A stretch of DNA of 64,000 bases from Geobacter sp. (GCA_003574885.1 PJFC01000005.1:62001-126000); one strand, 5' to 3'; positions 46,425 through 56,118 are shown, counted from the first letter of the stretch. The notes: generated from the sequence alone by a model not told the origin. A program made the numbers and translations.

Positions 46425-49400
46425 ATGAATGGAACCGGCAGAGGGCCGTGCTATTTCCCCTACGACATCCAGATAAGGGGAGACCTGTGGGGACTTCTGG
46501 AGCTGGATGACGCGGCACGGGAGGTCGGGGGAGGTCGGGTGCCCCGGATCATGTTCTTCCGCCGTCTTGCCGAGCGGTTGGGCCACTACTCCGGCCAGCC
46601 GGTCCAGGCTGGGCTCCTTAACCTCTATGCCCTGTACCTGAAAGCCCTGCGTTACCTGGTTGATGTCACCGAGGAGCAGAAGCCGGGACTGCTGGAAGAG
46701 GGGCTGGAGAGTGCCGGATTCCCCTGCGGATCGTCGGAACTGGCCCGGCTTCTGGAGGTGTTTGGCGACTGTTTCCCCTGTGGCGACCTCCTGATCGGAG
46801 CTGTACCCGACCCGGCAGCGTGGCTCGCAGGTGACGGCCCGGGTCACGTCCGGAAAATACTCGGGGTCAAGGAACTGCTCCTCCTCCGTGCTGTCGTTGA
46901 CAATCCTGCCCTGGTGACGTTCCGGATGGTGCTGGACGACAGCGAGCTGGAGGCGCACTCCGGCTATCGCTCTGCTATCGAAGTCCTTGAGCGGGCGCTG
47001 ACCAAGGCCGGGCCGGTAGCCCCCTTCGCACTTACCCTCCCCGAACTGCTGCGCGCCCCTGCCAAGGCGTCACCCCATTCCCTGGAAGGGCAGATGGAGT
47101 ACATCCGTTCCCAGTGGGGTTCTCTTCTCCCTCCTGAGCTTGTGGCCGAACTGGCGGCCGCATTTGCCGTGCTGGTGGAAGAGGGGCGGATGTTTGCCCC
47201 CCGGGGCGAGCCGGGTGGCGCCGACGTGCTGGAATTCCTGAAGGGACGGCGGCACGGGAAGGTGGGCGACGACTACCCGGAGTACGAGCGGTTTTCCCCC
47301 GATGCCGACTGGATGGCCAACGTGGTGATGCTTGCCAAGATGACCTACGTCTGGCTCGACCAGCTTTCCCGCAAGTACCAGCGTCCCCTCCACCGCCTTG
47401 ACCAGGTTCCGGACGAGGAACTGGACCTTCTTGCCCGCTGGGGATTTACCTCCCTCTGGCTTATCGGATTATGGGAACGTTCCCCCGCCTCCCAGAAGAT
47501 CAAGCAGATCGCCGGCAATCCTGATGCCATCTCCTCCGCCTACTCCCTCTACGACTACGTCATTGCTCACGACCTTGGTGGAGAGGAGGCTCTTGCCAAC
47601 CTGAAGGAGCGCTGCCGCCAGCGGGGAATCCGGCTGGCGAGCGACATGGTTCCGAACCATACCGGTCTCTATTCCCGCTGGACCGTTGAGCATCCCGACT
47701 GGTTCGTCCAGCTTGAGTATCCACCATACCCCGCCTACACCTTCAACGGTCCTGACCTCTCTTTCTCCCCCGAGATATCCCTCCATATCGAGGATGGTTA
47801 CTGGGAGCGGCGCGATGCGGCGGTGGTGTTCAAACATTACGACCATCGCGACGGGCGGACCCGTTACATCTATCACGGCAACGACGGCACCTCCACCCCC
47901 TGGAACGACACCGCCCAGCTGAACTATCTCATTCCCGAGGTGCGGGAGGCGGTCATCCGGACCATAATCCACGTTGCCCGCCAGTTCCCGGTCATCCGTT
48001 TCGATGCGGCCATGACCCTGGCCAAGAAGCACTACCAGCGCCTCTGGTATCCCCAACCGGGGAGCAGCGGCGTCCCCTCCCGGGCCGAGCATGGCATGAG
48101 CCGGGAGGAGTTCGACACCGTCTTTCCCGAAGAGTTCTGGCGTCAGGTGGTGGACCGTGTGGCGGCCGAGGCGCCTGATACGCTTCTCCTTGCCGAGGCG
48201 TTCTGGCTCATGGAGGGGTACTTCGTCCGGACCCTGGGGATGCACCGGGTTTACAACAGTGCCTTCATGAACATGCTCAAGCTGGAGGAGAACGCCAAAT
48301 ACCGCCAGACCATCAAGAACGTCCTTGAGTACGACCATCGCATCCTCCAGCGCTTCGTCAACTTCATGAACAATCCGGACGAAAAGACGGCGGTGGAGCA
48401 GTTCGGCAAGGAAGGGAAGTACTTCGGCGCCTGCGTGCTGCTCGTTACCATGCCGGGGCTCCCGATGATCGGTCATGGCCAGGTGGAGGGGTTCCACGAG
48501 AAGTACGGCATGGAATACCGGCGTGCCTACTGGGACGAGCCGGTGGATGAGCACCTGGTCAAGCTGCACGAGGAGAAGGTATTTCCCCTCATGGGGAGGC
48601 GCTGGCTTTTCTCCGGTTCGGAAAACTTCGTTCTCTACGATTTCTTCGCCGACGGCCATGTGGACGAGAACGTCTACGCCTATTCCAACCGGGCGGGGAA
48701 TGAACGGGGGCTCGTGATCTACAACAACCACTATGGGAACACGGCCGGTTGGGTCCGGACCTCCACCTCACGAGGGGTGCGCAATGCACAGGGAGAGACG
48801 GTGCTTGTGCAGACCACCCTGGCGGGGGCCCTCGGATTCGACCCGGATGGCCGTGCCTATTATTCCTGGCGTGATTCCATCAGCGGCCGGGAATATCTCA
48901 GGTCGGGACGGGAGTTGTGCGAGCAGGGGCTGTTTGTGGAACTTTCGGCCTATGAGAGCCGCGCCTATCTCGATTTTCGATCTATCCGCGACGACGACTA
49001 CGGCACCTGGGGGCGCCTCTGTATCGAGCTTGCCGGCCGGCCGGTGGAGAGCCTGGCCGAGGAGATAAAGCAGATACGCCATGCCGACGTGATCGCTGCG
49101 TTCCGGGATCTCTGCGTTGACATGGACCGGTATCTGGCGGAGCTACCAGCACTACGGGAAGAGCGCGAGGCGCTCAGGCCGGCCTTGGCGGAATTCTTCC
49201 AGCTTATAAACCGTGACGCTCTTTGCCGTGGTGATATTGAGGCCGTGGCCGCCGATACCCTTCGAGCCCTGGCGGTGGCAGATATGCTCAACCTGTTGCA
49301 GACGGAGAAGGAGCTTTCCCTTCCGATGGTTGTCCTTGATCTGCCGGCGGACCGGCTGGTGCTGGCGGGGTGGCTCCTGCTGCACCGTGCGGGACTGCTG

Positions 49401-49919
49401 GCCGAGGCTGCCGATCCCTCTGCAACGGCAGCCTGCTGGTGTGACGAACTTGGCCTGCTCCGCCCCTTTACCGACCTGTTCCGCTTCGCCCAGGCCGCTG
49501 CCGGGGCACCGCTCCCCATGGATGAATGGGCCGCCGGTTCCCTGCTGCTCACCCTCCTTCGCCGGCAGTCGTTCTTTGCAGATTTGGGGGAGGGGGTTGT
49601 GCTGGAGCGCTTCCGGGACCTCTTTGCCGATTCTGTGGCGCGGGAGTTCCTCAACTGCCACTGGAGCGGGGATGCCGAGTGGTTCGTGCAGGAGCGGTTC
49701 GAGATCCTTCTCGGCTGGCTCCTGCTGGCAACCGTCATCACGGAAGGAGTGAAAACGGCTGCCGCTGCCGATTCCCTGATGACGAACATTTCCCCGCTGG
49801 AATCAGCATGCCAATCCTTCTATCTCACCGCCGCCCGTGCCGGTTACCGGTCCGACCGGTTTCTCGCCCTGCTGACGGGGGAGAAAATACCTACAGGAGT
49901 CGATCCCGTTGTTTCGTAA
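46425..49919 (+). CDS. Large GH13 alpha-amylase-like protein
   Basis: An 1164-aa cytoplasmic-looking protein (no signal peptide) with about 280 residues of unique N-terminal sequence, a GH13 barrel, and about 320 C-terminal residues of unknown fold. GH13 regions are: DMVPNHTG (about 407), FDAAM with the nucleophile Asp (about 523), AEAFW with the acid Glu (about 587), and NNPDE in place of NHD (about 648). Glucan hydrolysis or transglycosylation is expected. Its place between LolA-like and lipoprotein genes is unexplained. Confidence 0.85.
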   Translation: MNGTGRGPCYFPYDIQIRGDLWGLLELDDAAREVGGGRVPRIMFFRRLAERLGHYSGQPVQAGLLNLYALYLKALRYLVDVTEEQKPGLLEEGLESAGFPCGSSELARLLEVFGDCFPCGDLLIGAVPDPAAWLAGDGPGHVRKILGVKELLLLRAVVDNPALVTFRMVLDDSELEAHSGYRSAIEVLERALTKAGPVAPFALTLPELLRAPAKASPHSLEGQMEYIRSQWGSLLPPELVAELAAAFAVLVEEGRMFAPRGEPGGADVLEFLKGRRHGKVGDDYPEYERFSPDADWMANVVMLAKMTYVWLDQLSRKYQRPLHRLDQVPDEELDLLARWGFTSLWLIGLWERSPASQKIKQIAGNPDAISSAYSLYDYVIAHDLGGEEALANLKERCRQRGIRLASDMVPNHTGLYSRWTVEHPDWFVQLEYPPYPAYTFNGPDLSFSPEISLHIEDGYWERRDAAVVFKHYDHRDGRTRYIYHGNDGTSTPWNDTAQLNYLIPEVREAVIRTIIHVARQFPVIRFDAAMTLAKKHYQRLWYPQPGSSGVPSRAEHGMSREEFDTVFPEEFWRQVVDRVAAEAPDTLLLAEAFWLMEGYFVRTLGMHRVYNSAFMNMLKLEENAKYRQTIKNVLEYDHRILQRFVNFMNNPDEKTAVEQFGKEGKYFGACVLLVTMPGLPMIGHGQVEGFHEKYGMEYRRAYWDEPVDEHLVKLHEEKVFPLMGRRWLFSGSENFVLYDFFADGHVDENVYAYSNRAGNERGLVIYNNHYGNTAGWVRTSTSRGVRNAQGETVLVQTTLAGALGFDPDGRAYYSWRDSISGREYLRSGRELCEQGLFVELSAYESRAYLDFRSIRDDDYGTWGRLCIELAGRPVESLAEEIKQIRHADVIAAFRDLCVDMDRYLAELPALREEREALRPALAEFFQLINRDALCRGDIEAVAADTLRALAVADMLNLLQTEKELSLPMVVLDLPADRLVLAGWLLLHRAGLLAEAADPSATAACWCDELGLLRPFTDLFRFAQAAAGAPLPMDEWAAGSLLLTLLRRQSFFADLGEGVVLERFRDLFADSVAREFLNCHWSGDAEWFVQERFEILLGWLLLATVITEGVKTAAAADSLMTNISPLESACQSFYLTAARAGYRSDRFLALLTGEKIPTGVDPVVS

Positions 49920-50601
49920 ACTTGTCCCTTTTATAATGATGGTCGTCTTCTTTTCCCTTGCCGGTTGCGCCGCGGTTCCCAAGCCGCTGGTCGGCATCAT
50001 TCCGGGGAAGGAGGCGGAAACGGTTCAGTCGCCAATCTCCATTTCGATCCGGACCCCCGACGGCAGCCGGGGCGGGCGGGGCTACCTGATCTTCAAGCGT
50101 CCCGACCGCTTCCATCTTGCCATACTCTCACCCTTCGGTCTCACAATGATGGAAGTGTTCAGTGACGGTGACCGCCTGACCTGCCTCATCCCCTCGAAGA
50201 ATACTGCCTACAGCGGCAGAATTGCCGACCTGCCGGCCAGGGAAGGGCTGCGCACCTGGGGGCTCATGCGCTGGGTGGTGGAAAAGCCGCCGGTGCCCGG
50301 CCCGGCCCTGAAACGGGAGCATGTCACCGCCGATGGCCGGCGGGAGACCGTCTATTACGACAGCCAAGGGGTGGTGCTCCGGAAGGAGACGGAGGAGGGG
50401 GACCGGGTTTCCTTCAGCGACTACCAGGTGTATAACGGCGTGGCATTCCCGTCGGTTATGGAGCTTTCGGCCGTCACCGGGGAATCGGTCCGGATCACCT
50501 TCGACGAGCCGGAACTGAATGTGCCGGTGGAAGAGGGGGCACTTGTCCCGAATCTGGACGGGGTGACGGTGCTTCCCTTCTCCGCATTCAACGGGTTCTA
50601 G
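49909..50601 (+). CDS. LolB/DUF3261-like outer-membrane lipoprotein
   Basis: A 230-aa protein with a lipobox (FFSLAGC) and a LolB-like beta domain (GRGYLIFKRPDRFHLAILSPFGLTMMEVFSDGDRL). TTG start overlaps the preceding gene by 11 bp. With the LolA-like carrier and the MMPL exporter it forms a likely export route for the cluster product. Confidence 0.82.
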   Translation: MFRKLVPFIMMVVFFSLAGCAAVPKPLVGIIPGKEAETVQSPISISIRTPDGSRGGRGYLIFKRPDRFHLAILSPFGLTMMEVFSDGDRLTCLIPSKNTAYSGRIADLPAREGLRTWGLMRWVVEKPPVPGPALKREHVTADGRRETVYYDSQGVVLRKETEEGDRVSFSDYQVYNGVAFPSVMELSAVTGESVRITFDEPELNVPVEEGALVPNLDGVTVLPFSAFNGF

Positions 50602-50607
50602 CCGGCC

Positions 50608-53169
50608 ATGTTGAAATCGTTCCTCACCTCCATCACCGACGCCACCAACCGGGGTATCCGAGCCCACCTGGAATGGCTCTTCACTGTCACGAGCCGCCGT
50701 CCGCTCCTCGTCATCGTTGTTTCGACGGTTCTGCTGGCCCTCTCCGGCATCTCTATTGCCACAACCCGTTTCGAATCGGACATCTTCAAGCTCTTCCCCT
50801 CCAACCAGGGGCCGCTCAAGCTGTTCCTCGACTCCCTGAAGTGGAGTGGCGGTGCCCAGGATGCCTACTTTATTCTCGAAGGTGACAAGGAGCGACTGAT
50901 TGCCGAGGGGGAGCGGTTCGCCGGCAAACTCACGGCGCTAAGGGTGGACGGCCAGCCCGCATTCCGGAAGGTAACCTACCGGACCTTCGACCCGTCCGAA
51001 GGCCAGTCGTTCGCCGATTTTGTCGGCTATGCCGTTACCCACCCCCAGCTCTTCGTCTCTCCCGGTGAAGCGGGCCGCATCGGCGAACATTTGACACCTG
51101 CTGCCATGGCCGCCAGCCTGGGCAAGGCACAGGCCGAGCTGGCAAGCCAGGCAGGGATGGGCCTCAAAGAGATCATCACCGTCGACCCCTTTTCCCTGCG
51201 GGACCTGATCCTCCCTCGCCTGAAAAAGGCGAGTCAGGCCCTTGATCTGGATACGACCTCTCCCTATTTTCTCTCCCGTGACGGCCGGGTGCTCATCATC
51301 ATCGCCGAGCCGGCCCGCCCGGTGCAGGATATGGTCTTTGCCCGCAAGCTCGTGGCTGGTATCGATGCGTCCCGGCGGGGAGCGACCGTCACTATAACCT
51401 GCACCGGCGCCCACCTGGCGGCAGTGCTCGATGAAGCGGCAGTGAAGGGGAACGTTATCTCCTGTGTCCTCTCGTCGCTCGTGGTGGTACTCCTCCTCTT
51501 TTACCTGACCTACCGCCGCTTCCTCCCCACCCTCCTGATCCCGCTCATCCTCTTTTGCGGGGTGGTGCTGGCTCTGGGGACGGCGGGGCTCTTCCTCTCC
51601 TCCATAAGCCTTATCTCCTTCGCCTTCACCGCCCTTATCATCGGTCTTGGCACCGACTATTCCATCCATCTCTACGACCGGTTCCATTCCGAGCGGAGTT
51701 CCGGCCGGGATACCAACGAGGCGCTCAGACTGGCGGTCGTCGATACCGGCCACGGCGTCTTTACCGCCGCCACTACGACCGCTCTTCCTTTTCTCGCCCT
51801 GACCATCTCCGACGTCCGAGCCCTGTCCGAGCTGGGGCTTCTGGTCGGCCTCGGGGTGATCTTCTCCCTTTACGCCACCTTTCTCTTCCTGCCGCCGCTC
51901 ATTCTCTTCTCCGAGCGCCGTTTCCCCGCTGCGGTCTATCGACCACTCCCCCGCTTCGGTCTTGGCCGGGTATGGAACATATGTGGCAGCCGGTATCGTC
52001 CTGTCATCATGGCTTCCAGTGCAATCATCGCCCTGCTTCTGCTGGCCGCGTTCTTCATCCGTTTCGAAGGTGACCTGAAGAATCTCCAACCCCGCCACTC
52101 CGAGGCTTTCCAGGCCCAGGAGAAGATCGAGCAGCACCTGAGCCACTCCCCGAAGCAGATGCTCGTTGCGGTAGAGGGAACGGATCTTGATGATGTCATG
52201 GTCCGGGGAGGACGGGTGGAGAAGATGGTGGAGCGCTACGTCCAGAGTGGGCAGCTCGTCTCCTTCTCTTCTCTCGGCCAGGTGGTGAACGACCGGGAGA
52301 GCCAGGCAGCGGTGCTGGCCGCCATGACGGGGCCGCTGGCTTCTCTGCGACCTGCGGAATCGGCAACCGCCGCTCTCAGTAAAGCCGGTTTCGATCCTGT
52401 GTCCTTCCAGGGGACGATTGCCGGTCTGGACGGCCTCGCAAAGGCCCGGCCGGTACCGCCGGCCGAAGCAATCGGGCGGATCGAGCGTTCGCCTCTGCGG
52501 GGAGTGGTGACGCGCCATCTCATGCAGTGGGATGGCAGCTATCACCTCCTTTCCTATCTCAACTATCGGGGAAGCGAGTTCAATCAGAAGTTGTTTCTCA
52601 AGGAACTTTCCAACGCAGACCCGACGGCCCGGGCCACCAGCACCGACCTGGTGAGTGGCCAACTGGCTGGATCGGTGAAGAAAACATTCCTCTGGGGCTT
52701 TCTCCTCGGCGGGGCAATGGTGCTGTTCCTTCTCCTCTCCCACTTCGATTCTCTTGCCGACATCGTCATCTCTTTCTTCCCGGTTGTCGCCGGTGTAATT
52801 GCCATGCTCGGTCTCATGTCCCTTACGGGGATGGGGGTCAACTTCATGAATGCCATGGTCCTCGTGACCATTCTCGGTATGGGGAGCGACTACGGCCTCC
52901 ATCTTGTGCACCGGGTGACCGGCTCGGCGGAGGACGAGCGGCGGGAGCAGTTCGTCCAGTCGGGCCGGGGCGTCCTTCTCTCCGCCCTCACCACCATTGC
53001 CGGCTTTGGATCACTAGCTTTCACCGATTACGGCGCCCTCTCTTCCATCGGCTGGGCTACCAATTACGGAATCGCCGCGACCATGCTCTTCGCTCTTGTT
53101 ACGCTCCCCGCCTTCCTGGAAGCGGGAAGACGGCGGATGTCACGGATCAACGGGGAGTCGCTGACATGA
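50608..53169 (+). CDS. MMPL/RND-family lipid exporter
   Basis: An 853-aa RND-type transporter with two repeats of six TM helices and large periplasmic loops. GTDYSIHLYDR and GSDYGLHLVHR are the duplicated TM4/TM10 proton-relay segments. Family members (HpnN, MmpL, ApeM-type) export lipids, and it should move the cluster product from the inner membrane. ATG of the next gene overlaps the stop. Confidence 0.9.
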   Translation: MLKSFLTSITDATNRGIRAHLEWLFTVTSRRPLLVIVVSTVLLALSGISIATTRFESDIFKLFPSNQGPLKLFLDSLKWSGGAQDAYFILEGDKERLIAEGERFAGKLTALRVDGQPAFRKVTYRTFDPSEGQSFADFVGYAVTHPQLFVSPGEAGRIGEHLTPAAMAASLGKAQAELASQAGMGLKEIITVDPFSLRDLILPRLKKASQALDLDTTSPYFLSRDGRVLIIIAEPARPVQDMVFARKLVAGIDASRRGATVTITCTGAHLAAVLDEAAVKGNVISCVLSSLVVVLLLFYLTYRRFLPTLLIPLILFCGVVLALGTAGLFLSSISLISFAFTALIIGLGTDYSIHLYDRFHSERSSGRDTNEALRLAVVDTGHGVFTAATTTALPFLALTISDVRALSELGLLVGLGVIFSLYATFLFLPPLILFSERRFPAAVYRPLPRFGLGRVWNICGSRYRPVIMASSAIIALLLLAAFFIRFEGDLKNLQPRHSEAFQAQEKIEQHLSHSPKQMLVAVEGTDLDDVMVRGGRVEKMVERYVQSGQLVSFSSLGQVVNDRESQAAVLAAMTGPLASLRPAESATAALSKAGFDPVSFQGTIAGLDGLAKARPVPPAEAIGRIERSPLRGVVTRHLMQWDGSYHLLSYLNYRGSEFNQKLFLKELSNADPTARATSTDLVSGQLAGSVKKTFLWGFLLGGAMVLFLLLSHFDSLADIVISFFPVVAGVIAMLGLMSLTGMGVNFMNAMVLVTILGMGSDYGLHLVHRVTGSAEDERREQFVQSGRGVLLSALTTIAGFGSLAFTDYGALSSIGWATNYGIAATMLFALVTLPAFLEAGRRRMSRINGESLT

Positions 53170-54476
53170 AATTACGTTCCGGTTCTTCACCCCGCCTCCT
53201 CCTGGTCTACCCGGCCACCCACAAGCTGGGGTGGGTGAAGCGCTTTCAGCTTCCTCCCCTTTCCCTGAAACAGGTGGCTGCCGCCACACCGCCGTCGTGG
53301 GAGGTGATCATGGTGGACGAGGTCCACGAGGATATCCCCTTCGACGGGCAGTTCGACCTGGTAGGGATTACGGCCATGACTCACCAGGCGTTCCGTGCCT
53401 ACGAGATTGCCGACCGGTTTCGGGCTCGTGGCGTGCCGGTGGTCCTGGGGGGGATACACCCGACGGTTCTTCCCGAAGAGGCGGGGGCCCATGCGGACGC
53501 GGTGGTGGTGGGGGAGGCGGAGCCGGTCTGGGAAAAGCTCCTGGAAGATCTTCTGGCAGGGTCACTGGCACCTCTCTACCGGGCGCCGATTCCTGCCGGC
53601 GAACGGCTCGTGATCCCCTGGGGTCGACGGGACATCCTGTTGGGAAAGACGTACCTCACCACCCAGACCCTCCAGGCGAGCCGGGGGTGCCCCTACGACT
53701 GCCCCTTCTGCATTACCACCAACTACTTCGGCAAGAGCTTCCGCTACCGTGATCCTGACGACGTGCTGGCCGAACTCCGCTCCTTTGAGGGGAAACTGAC
53801 GGTCTTCCTGGACGACAATATCCTGGGGGACCCGGTTCGCGCCAGGCCGATCCTGGAGGGAATGGCAGGAATGAACATCCGCTGGGGAGGGCAGGGGAAT
53901 CTCCGCTTTGCCGAAGACCCGGAGATGGTCAAGCTGGTGGCGCGCTCGGGTTGCATCGGCATCTTCGTCGGCATCGAATCGGTGACCGGCCCCTATGCCA
54001 ACCACCCTAAAACCGGGAGCCGTCATACCCCTGTCGATCTGGTGAAGCGGGTGCGGGACGCGGGGATCGTGCTGGAGGCGTCCATGGTCTTTGGCTTCGA
54101 CGACCACGACGAGGGAGTATTCGAGCAGACGGTCCGCTTTCTTGAGGAGTGCGCCCCGAGCCTTCCTACCTTTCACATCCTCACCCCCTATCCCGGAACC
54201 GCCCTGTTCAGCCAGTTCGATCGGGAAGGAAGGCTGCTCCATAAGGAGTGGAACCGGTACGATCACGGCACGGTGGTCTACCGGCCGAAGCAGATGACCC
54301 CGGAACGGCTCTACCGGGGATGGCAGGAAGCGCGCTGGGAAGCGTACCGGCTGCCGGCAATTGCCAAAAGGGTGATGAAGGGGAAGGGTAAAGGGGTGAA
54401 CCTGCTCTATAACCTGCTTCGCCGTGGGGGGATAGACCGGCCGGGTGATGAGTGCATTAACGGTGCGCTGGAGTGA
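53166..54476 (+). CDS. Cobalamin-binding-type radical SAM protein 3
   Basis: A 436-aa paralogue of radical SAM protein 1: B12-type domain with LGGIHPTVLPEEA and VVVGEAEP, radical SAM core CPYDCPFC (about 178-185), DUF4070-like C-terminal part. The reading frame is open far upstream into the exporter gene, but the ATG at 53166 overlapping the exporter stop is the start. Last gene of the cluster. Confidence 0.87.
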   Translation: MKLRSGSSPRLLLVYPATHKLGWVKRFQLPPLSLKQVAAATPPSWEVIMVDEVHEDIPFDGQFDLVGITAMTHQAFRAYEIADRFRARGVPVVLGGIHPTVLPEEAGAHADAVVVGEAEPVWEKLLEDLLAGSLAPLYRAPIPAGERLVIPWGRRDILLGKTYLTTQTLQASRGCPYDCPFCITTNYFGKSFRYRDPDDVLAELRSFEGKLTVFLDDNILGDPVRARPILEGMAGMNIRWGGQGNLRFAEDPEMVKLVARSGCIGIFVGIESVTGPYANHPKTGSRHTPVDLVKRVRDAGIVLEASMVFGFDDHDEGVFEQTVRFLEECAPSLPTFHILTPYPGTALFSQFDREGRLLHKEWNRYDHGTVVYRPKQMTPERLYRGWQEARWEAYRLPAIAKRVMKGKGKGVNLLYNLLRRGGIDRPGDECINGALE

Positions 54477-54631
54477 GGTTATTCGTTTTGCTCTAACTCC
54501 CGGGGATAGAGAAAAGCGTCCGAGTAACAAAGGCTTCTCTAACGGTTTTTCCCCGGCGGAAGTGGCTTCAGCGGGACGATTGACGTAATGGAAGTGAAAT
54601 AGTATTAACAACGGAGCTGAAGCGAGAAATT

Positions 54632-55240
54632 ATGATAACGATCCTGAATTTTTCTCCGAGAATAAAAGGCCTCAATGATAAAATATGCGATATGTTGTGC
54701 GAAGGATTTACTGAACTAAAAGTTGACTATCAGTGTATTAAATTAAGAGAATTAACTATTTACGAATGCAGCAATTGCAGGTCATGTATGAAATCGCCTG
54801 GAGATGACTTAGGTACATGTCATTTGACGGATGATATGAGTCAATTCATCAAATCAATACTCCAATCGAAATGTATTATTCTGTCATCTCCGATTAATTG
54901 TTATGATTTACCCTCGAAACTACAGGTAATTCTTGAAAGAATGAGTATATTCTGTCACTGGTCGGATGATATGTACGCACCAAAGGTCAGATTGATGCCA
55001 CATGATATTAACGGGATATTGATAACGACCAGTGCGATGCCAGGGGTAATGGTACCCCTTGTCACCAAGGCAAGAAAAACGTTCAGACTGTTTGCCAAAC
55101 CTTTGCGTATCAAGAGGATTACCTATTATCATCTTGGTTTTAAAGGGCGGGCAACTGATATGGCCGTAACAGAAAAGGACAAGAAAACAGTCCGGTGCAT
55201 CGTGGCGAAACTTGCGCTCGATGCTGCGGCCACCGCATAG
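54632..55240 (+). CDS. Flavodoxin-fold NAD(P)H oxidoreductase, iron-sulfur flavoprotein-like
   Basis: A 202-aa NADPH-dependent FMN reductase-type protein with phosphate loop SPRIKG and a cysteine set CSNCRSCMKSPGDDLGTC (C-x2-C-x2-C-x10-C), as in iron-sulfur flavoproteins. It is much more AT-rich than its neighbours (many ATA, TTA and AAT codons), suggesting recent acquisition. Monocistronic; substrate unknown. Confidence 0.8.
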   Translation: MITILNFSPRIKGLNDKICDMLCEGFTELKVDYQCIKLRELTIYECSNCRSCMKSPGDDLGTCHLTDDMSQFIKSILQSKCIILSSPINCYDLPSKLQVILERMSIFCHWSDDMYAPKVRLMPHDINGILITTSAMPGVMVPLVTKARKTFRLFAKPLRIKRITYYHLGFKGRATDMAVTEKDKKTVRCIVAKLALDAAATA

Positions 55241-55255
55241 CAGAACCGTTTCTGT

Positions 55256-55843
55256 CTAGCGGAACATGCTGATGCCGATGGTAAACAGGCTCGAATTGAG
55301 GGGTTCGTTGGGGGTGGCGGTGTTGGCGTTGGAGACGTGGTGGTAGCGGTATTCCCCCATCAGGGCCAGGTCCTTCCTGATGAAATACTGAAGGCCCGTT
55401 CCTCCCTGATAGGAGAAGTCGAGCCGCGTCCCCATGGTCGGGAGTCCCAGGTCGACGAACAGGATGCCGCCACCGGCGAAGACATAAGGGACCATCTCCT
55501 CCAGTGAGGTGAACTTCCAGCTCCCCAAGGCATAGCCCCCCGTCATGACCCGGCCATCATGGTTGACCGCCACGTGGAGCGGCAGCTCCAGCAGGAGCTC
55601 GTGGCGTCCCTGGTACCAGTTCCCCTTTCCTACCTCGTCCGAGAGGAACCAGCCGTAGCGGAGGATGTTGGTGTAGGTCTGGACGTCGGTTCGGGTGGCG
55701 CCGAAATTCCGGTGAGTGACGCCATAGCCGGTAAGCCAGGTGTACTCGTGGCTTGCGTCGCGGACGGCGGAGTTGTCGGCGGCGGATACGGCGGCGGGGA
55801 AGAGGGTCAGGGTGACGATGATCGTGAGAAGAATCTTTGTCAT
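55256..55843 (-). CDS. pagL: Lipid A 3-O-deacylase (PagL-like)
   Basis: A 195-aa outer-membrane protein with a signal peptide (MTKILLTIIVTL ... SAA) and eight predicted beta strands ending in a C-terminal aromatic (GISMFR). The catalytic His-Ser pair of PagL lies in YHHVSNANTATPN. Removes the ester-linked acyl chain at position 3 of lipid A. The in-frame upstream extension to 56131 lacks a signal and is rejected. It precedes hisG and the aminoarabinose genes. Confidence 0.87.
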   Translation of the reverse strand: MTKILLTIIVTLTLFPAAVSAADNSAVRDASHEYTWLTGYGVTHRNFGATRTDVQTYTNILRYGWFLSDEVGKGNWYQGRHELLLELPLHVAVNHDGRVMTGGYALGSWKFTSLEEMVPYVFAGGGILFVDLGLPTMGTRLDFSYQGGTGLQYFIRKDLALMGEYRYHHVSNANTATPNEPLNSSLFTIGISMFR

Positions 55844-56086
55844 AAGGTATCCGTTAGAACAAATTTTAAGTTGTAAATCCTTAGGATAACGCGCCATCCG
55901 CCGTAATCTCGTCCGCTCTGGTCGGCCCTTCGCTGCGGACCCCAACCGATGGTGGCCAGATGAGCATACTATGTCACTTCCGGTGTGGCTTGTTATGGAG
56001 AATTCTGGCGGGTGTCCGCTCGCCGCTCGGGCTCTCTCGCCGCTCCCGAGACCACGACAGATGTCTCCGAGCATATCGGAGAAAAT

Positions 56087-56115
56087 AAAAGCCCCCGGTA
56101 AACCGGGGGCTTTTT
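56087..56115. terminator. Bidirectional terminator between pagL-like gene and hisG
   Basis: Twelve-bp perfect stem (56087-56098 with 56103-56114) and TAAA loop, with A/T runs on both sides. It ends hisG. Confidence 0.9.
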
Positions 56116-56118
56116 GCA

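Noticed and set aside
50938-52911. 657-codon open frame antisense to the MMPL exporter
   Set aside because: Hydrophilic mirror of a transporter; no start signal or family match.
52527-53165. Apparent N-terminal extension of radical SAM protein 3
   Set aside because: This frame overlaps the exporter out of frame and reads as random Arg/Pro/His sequence; the ATGA overlap start is convincing.
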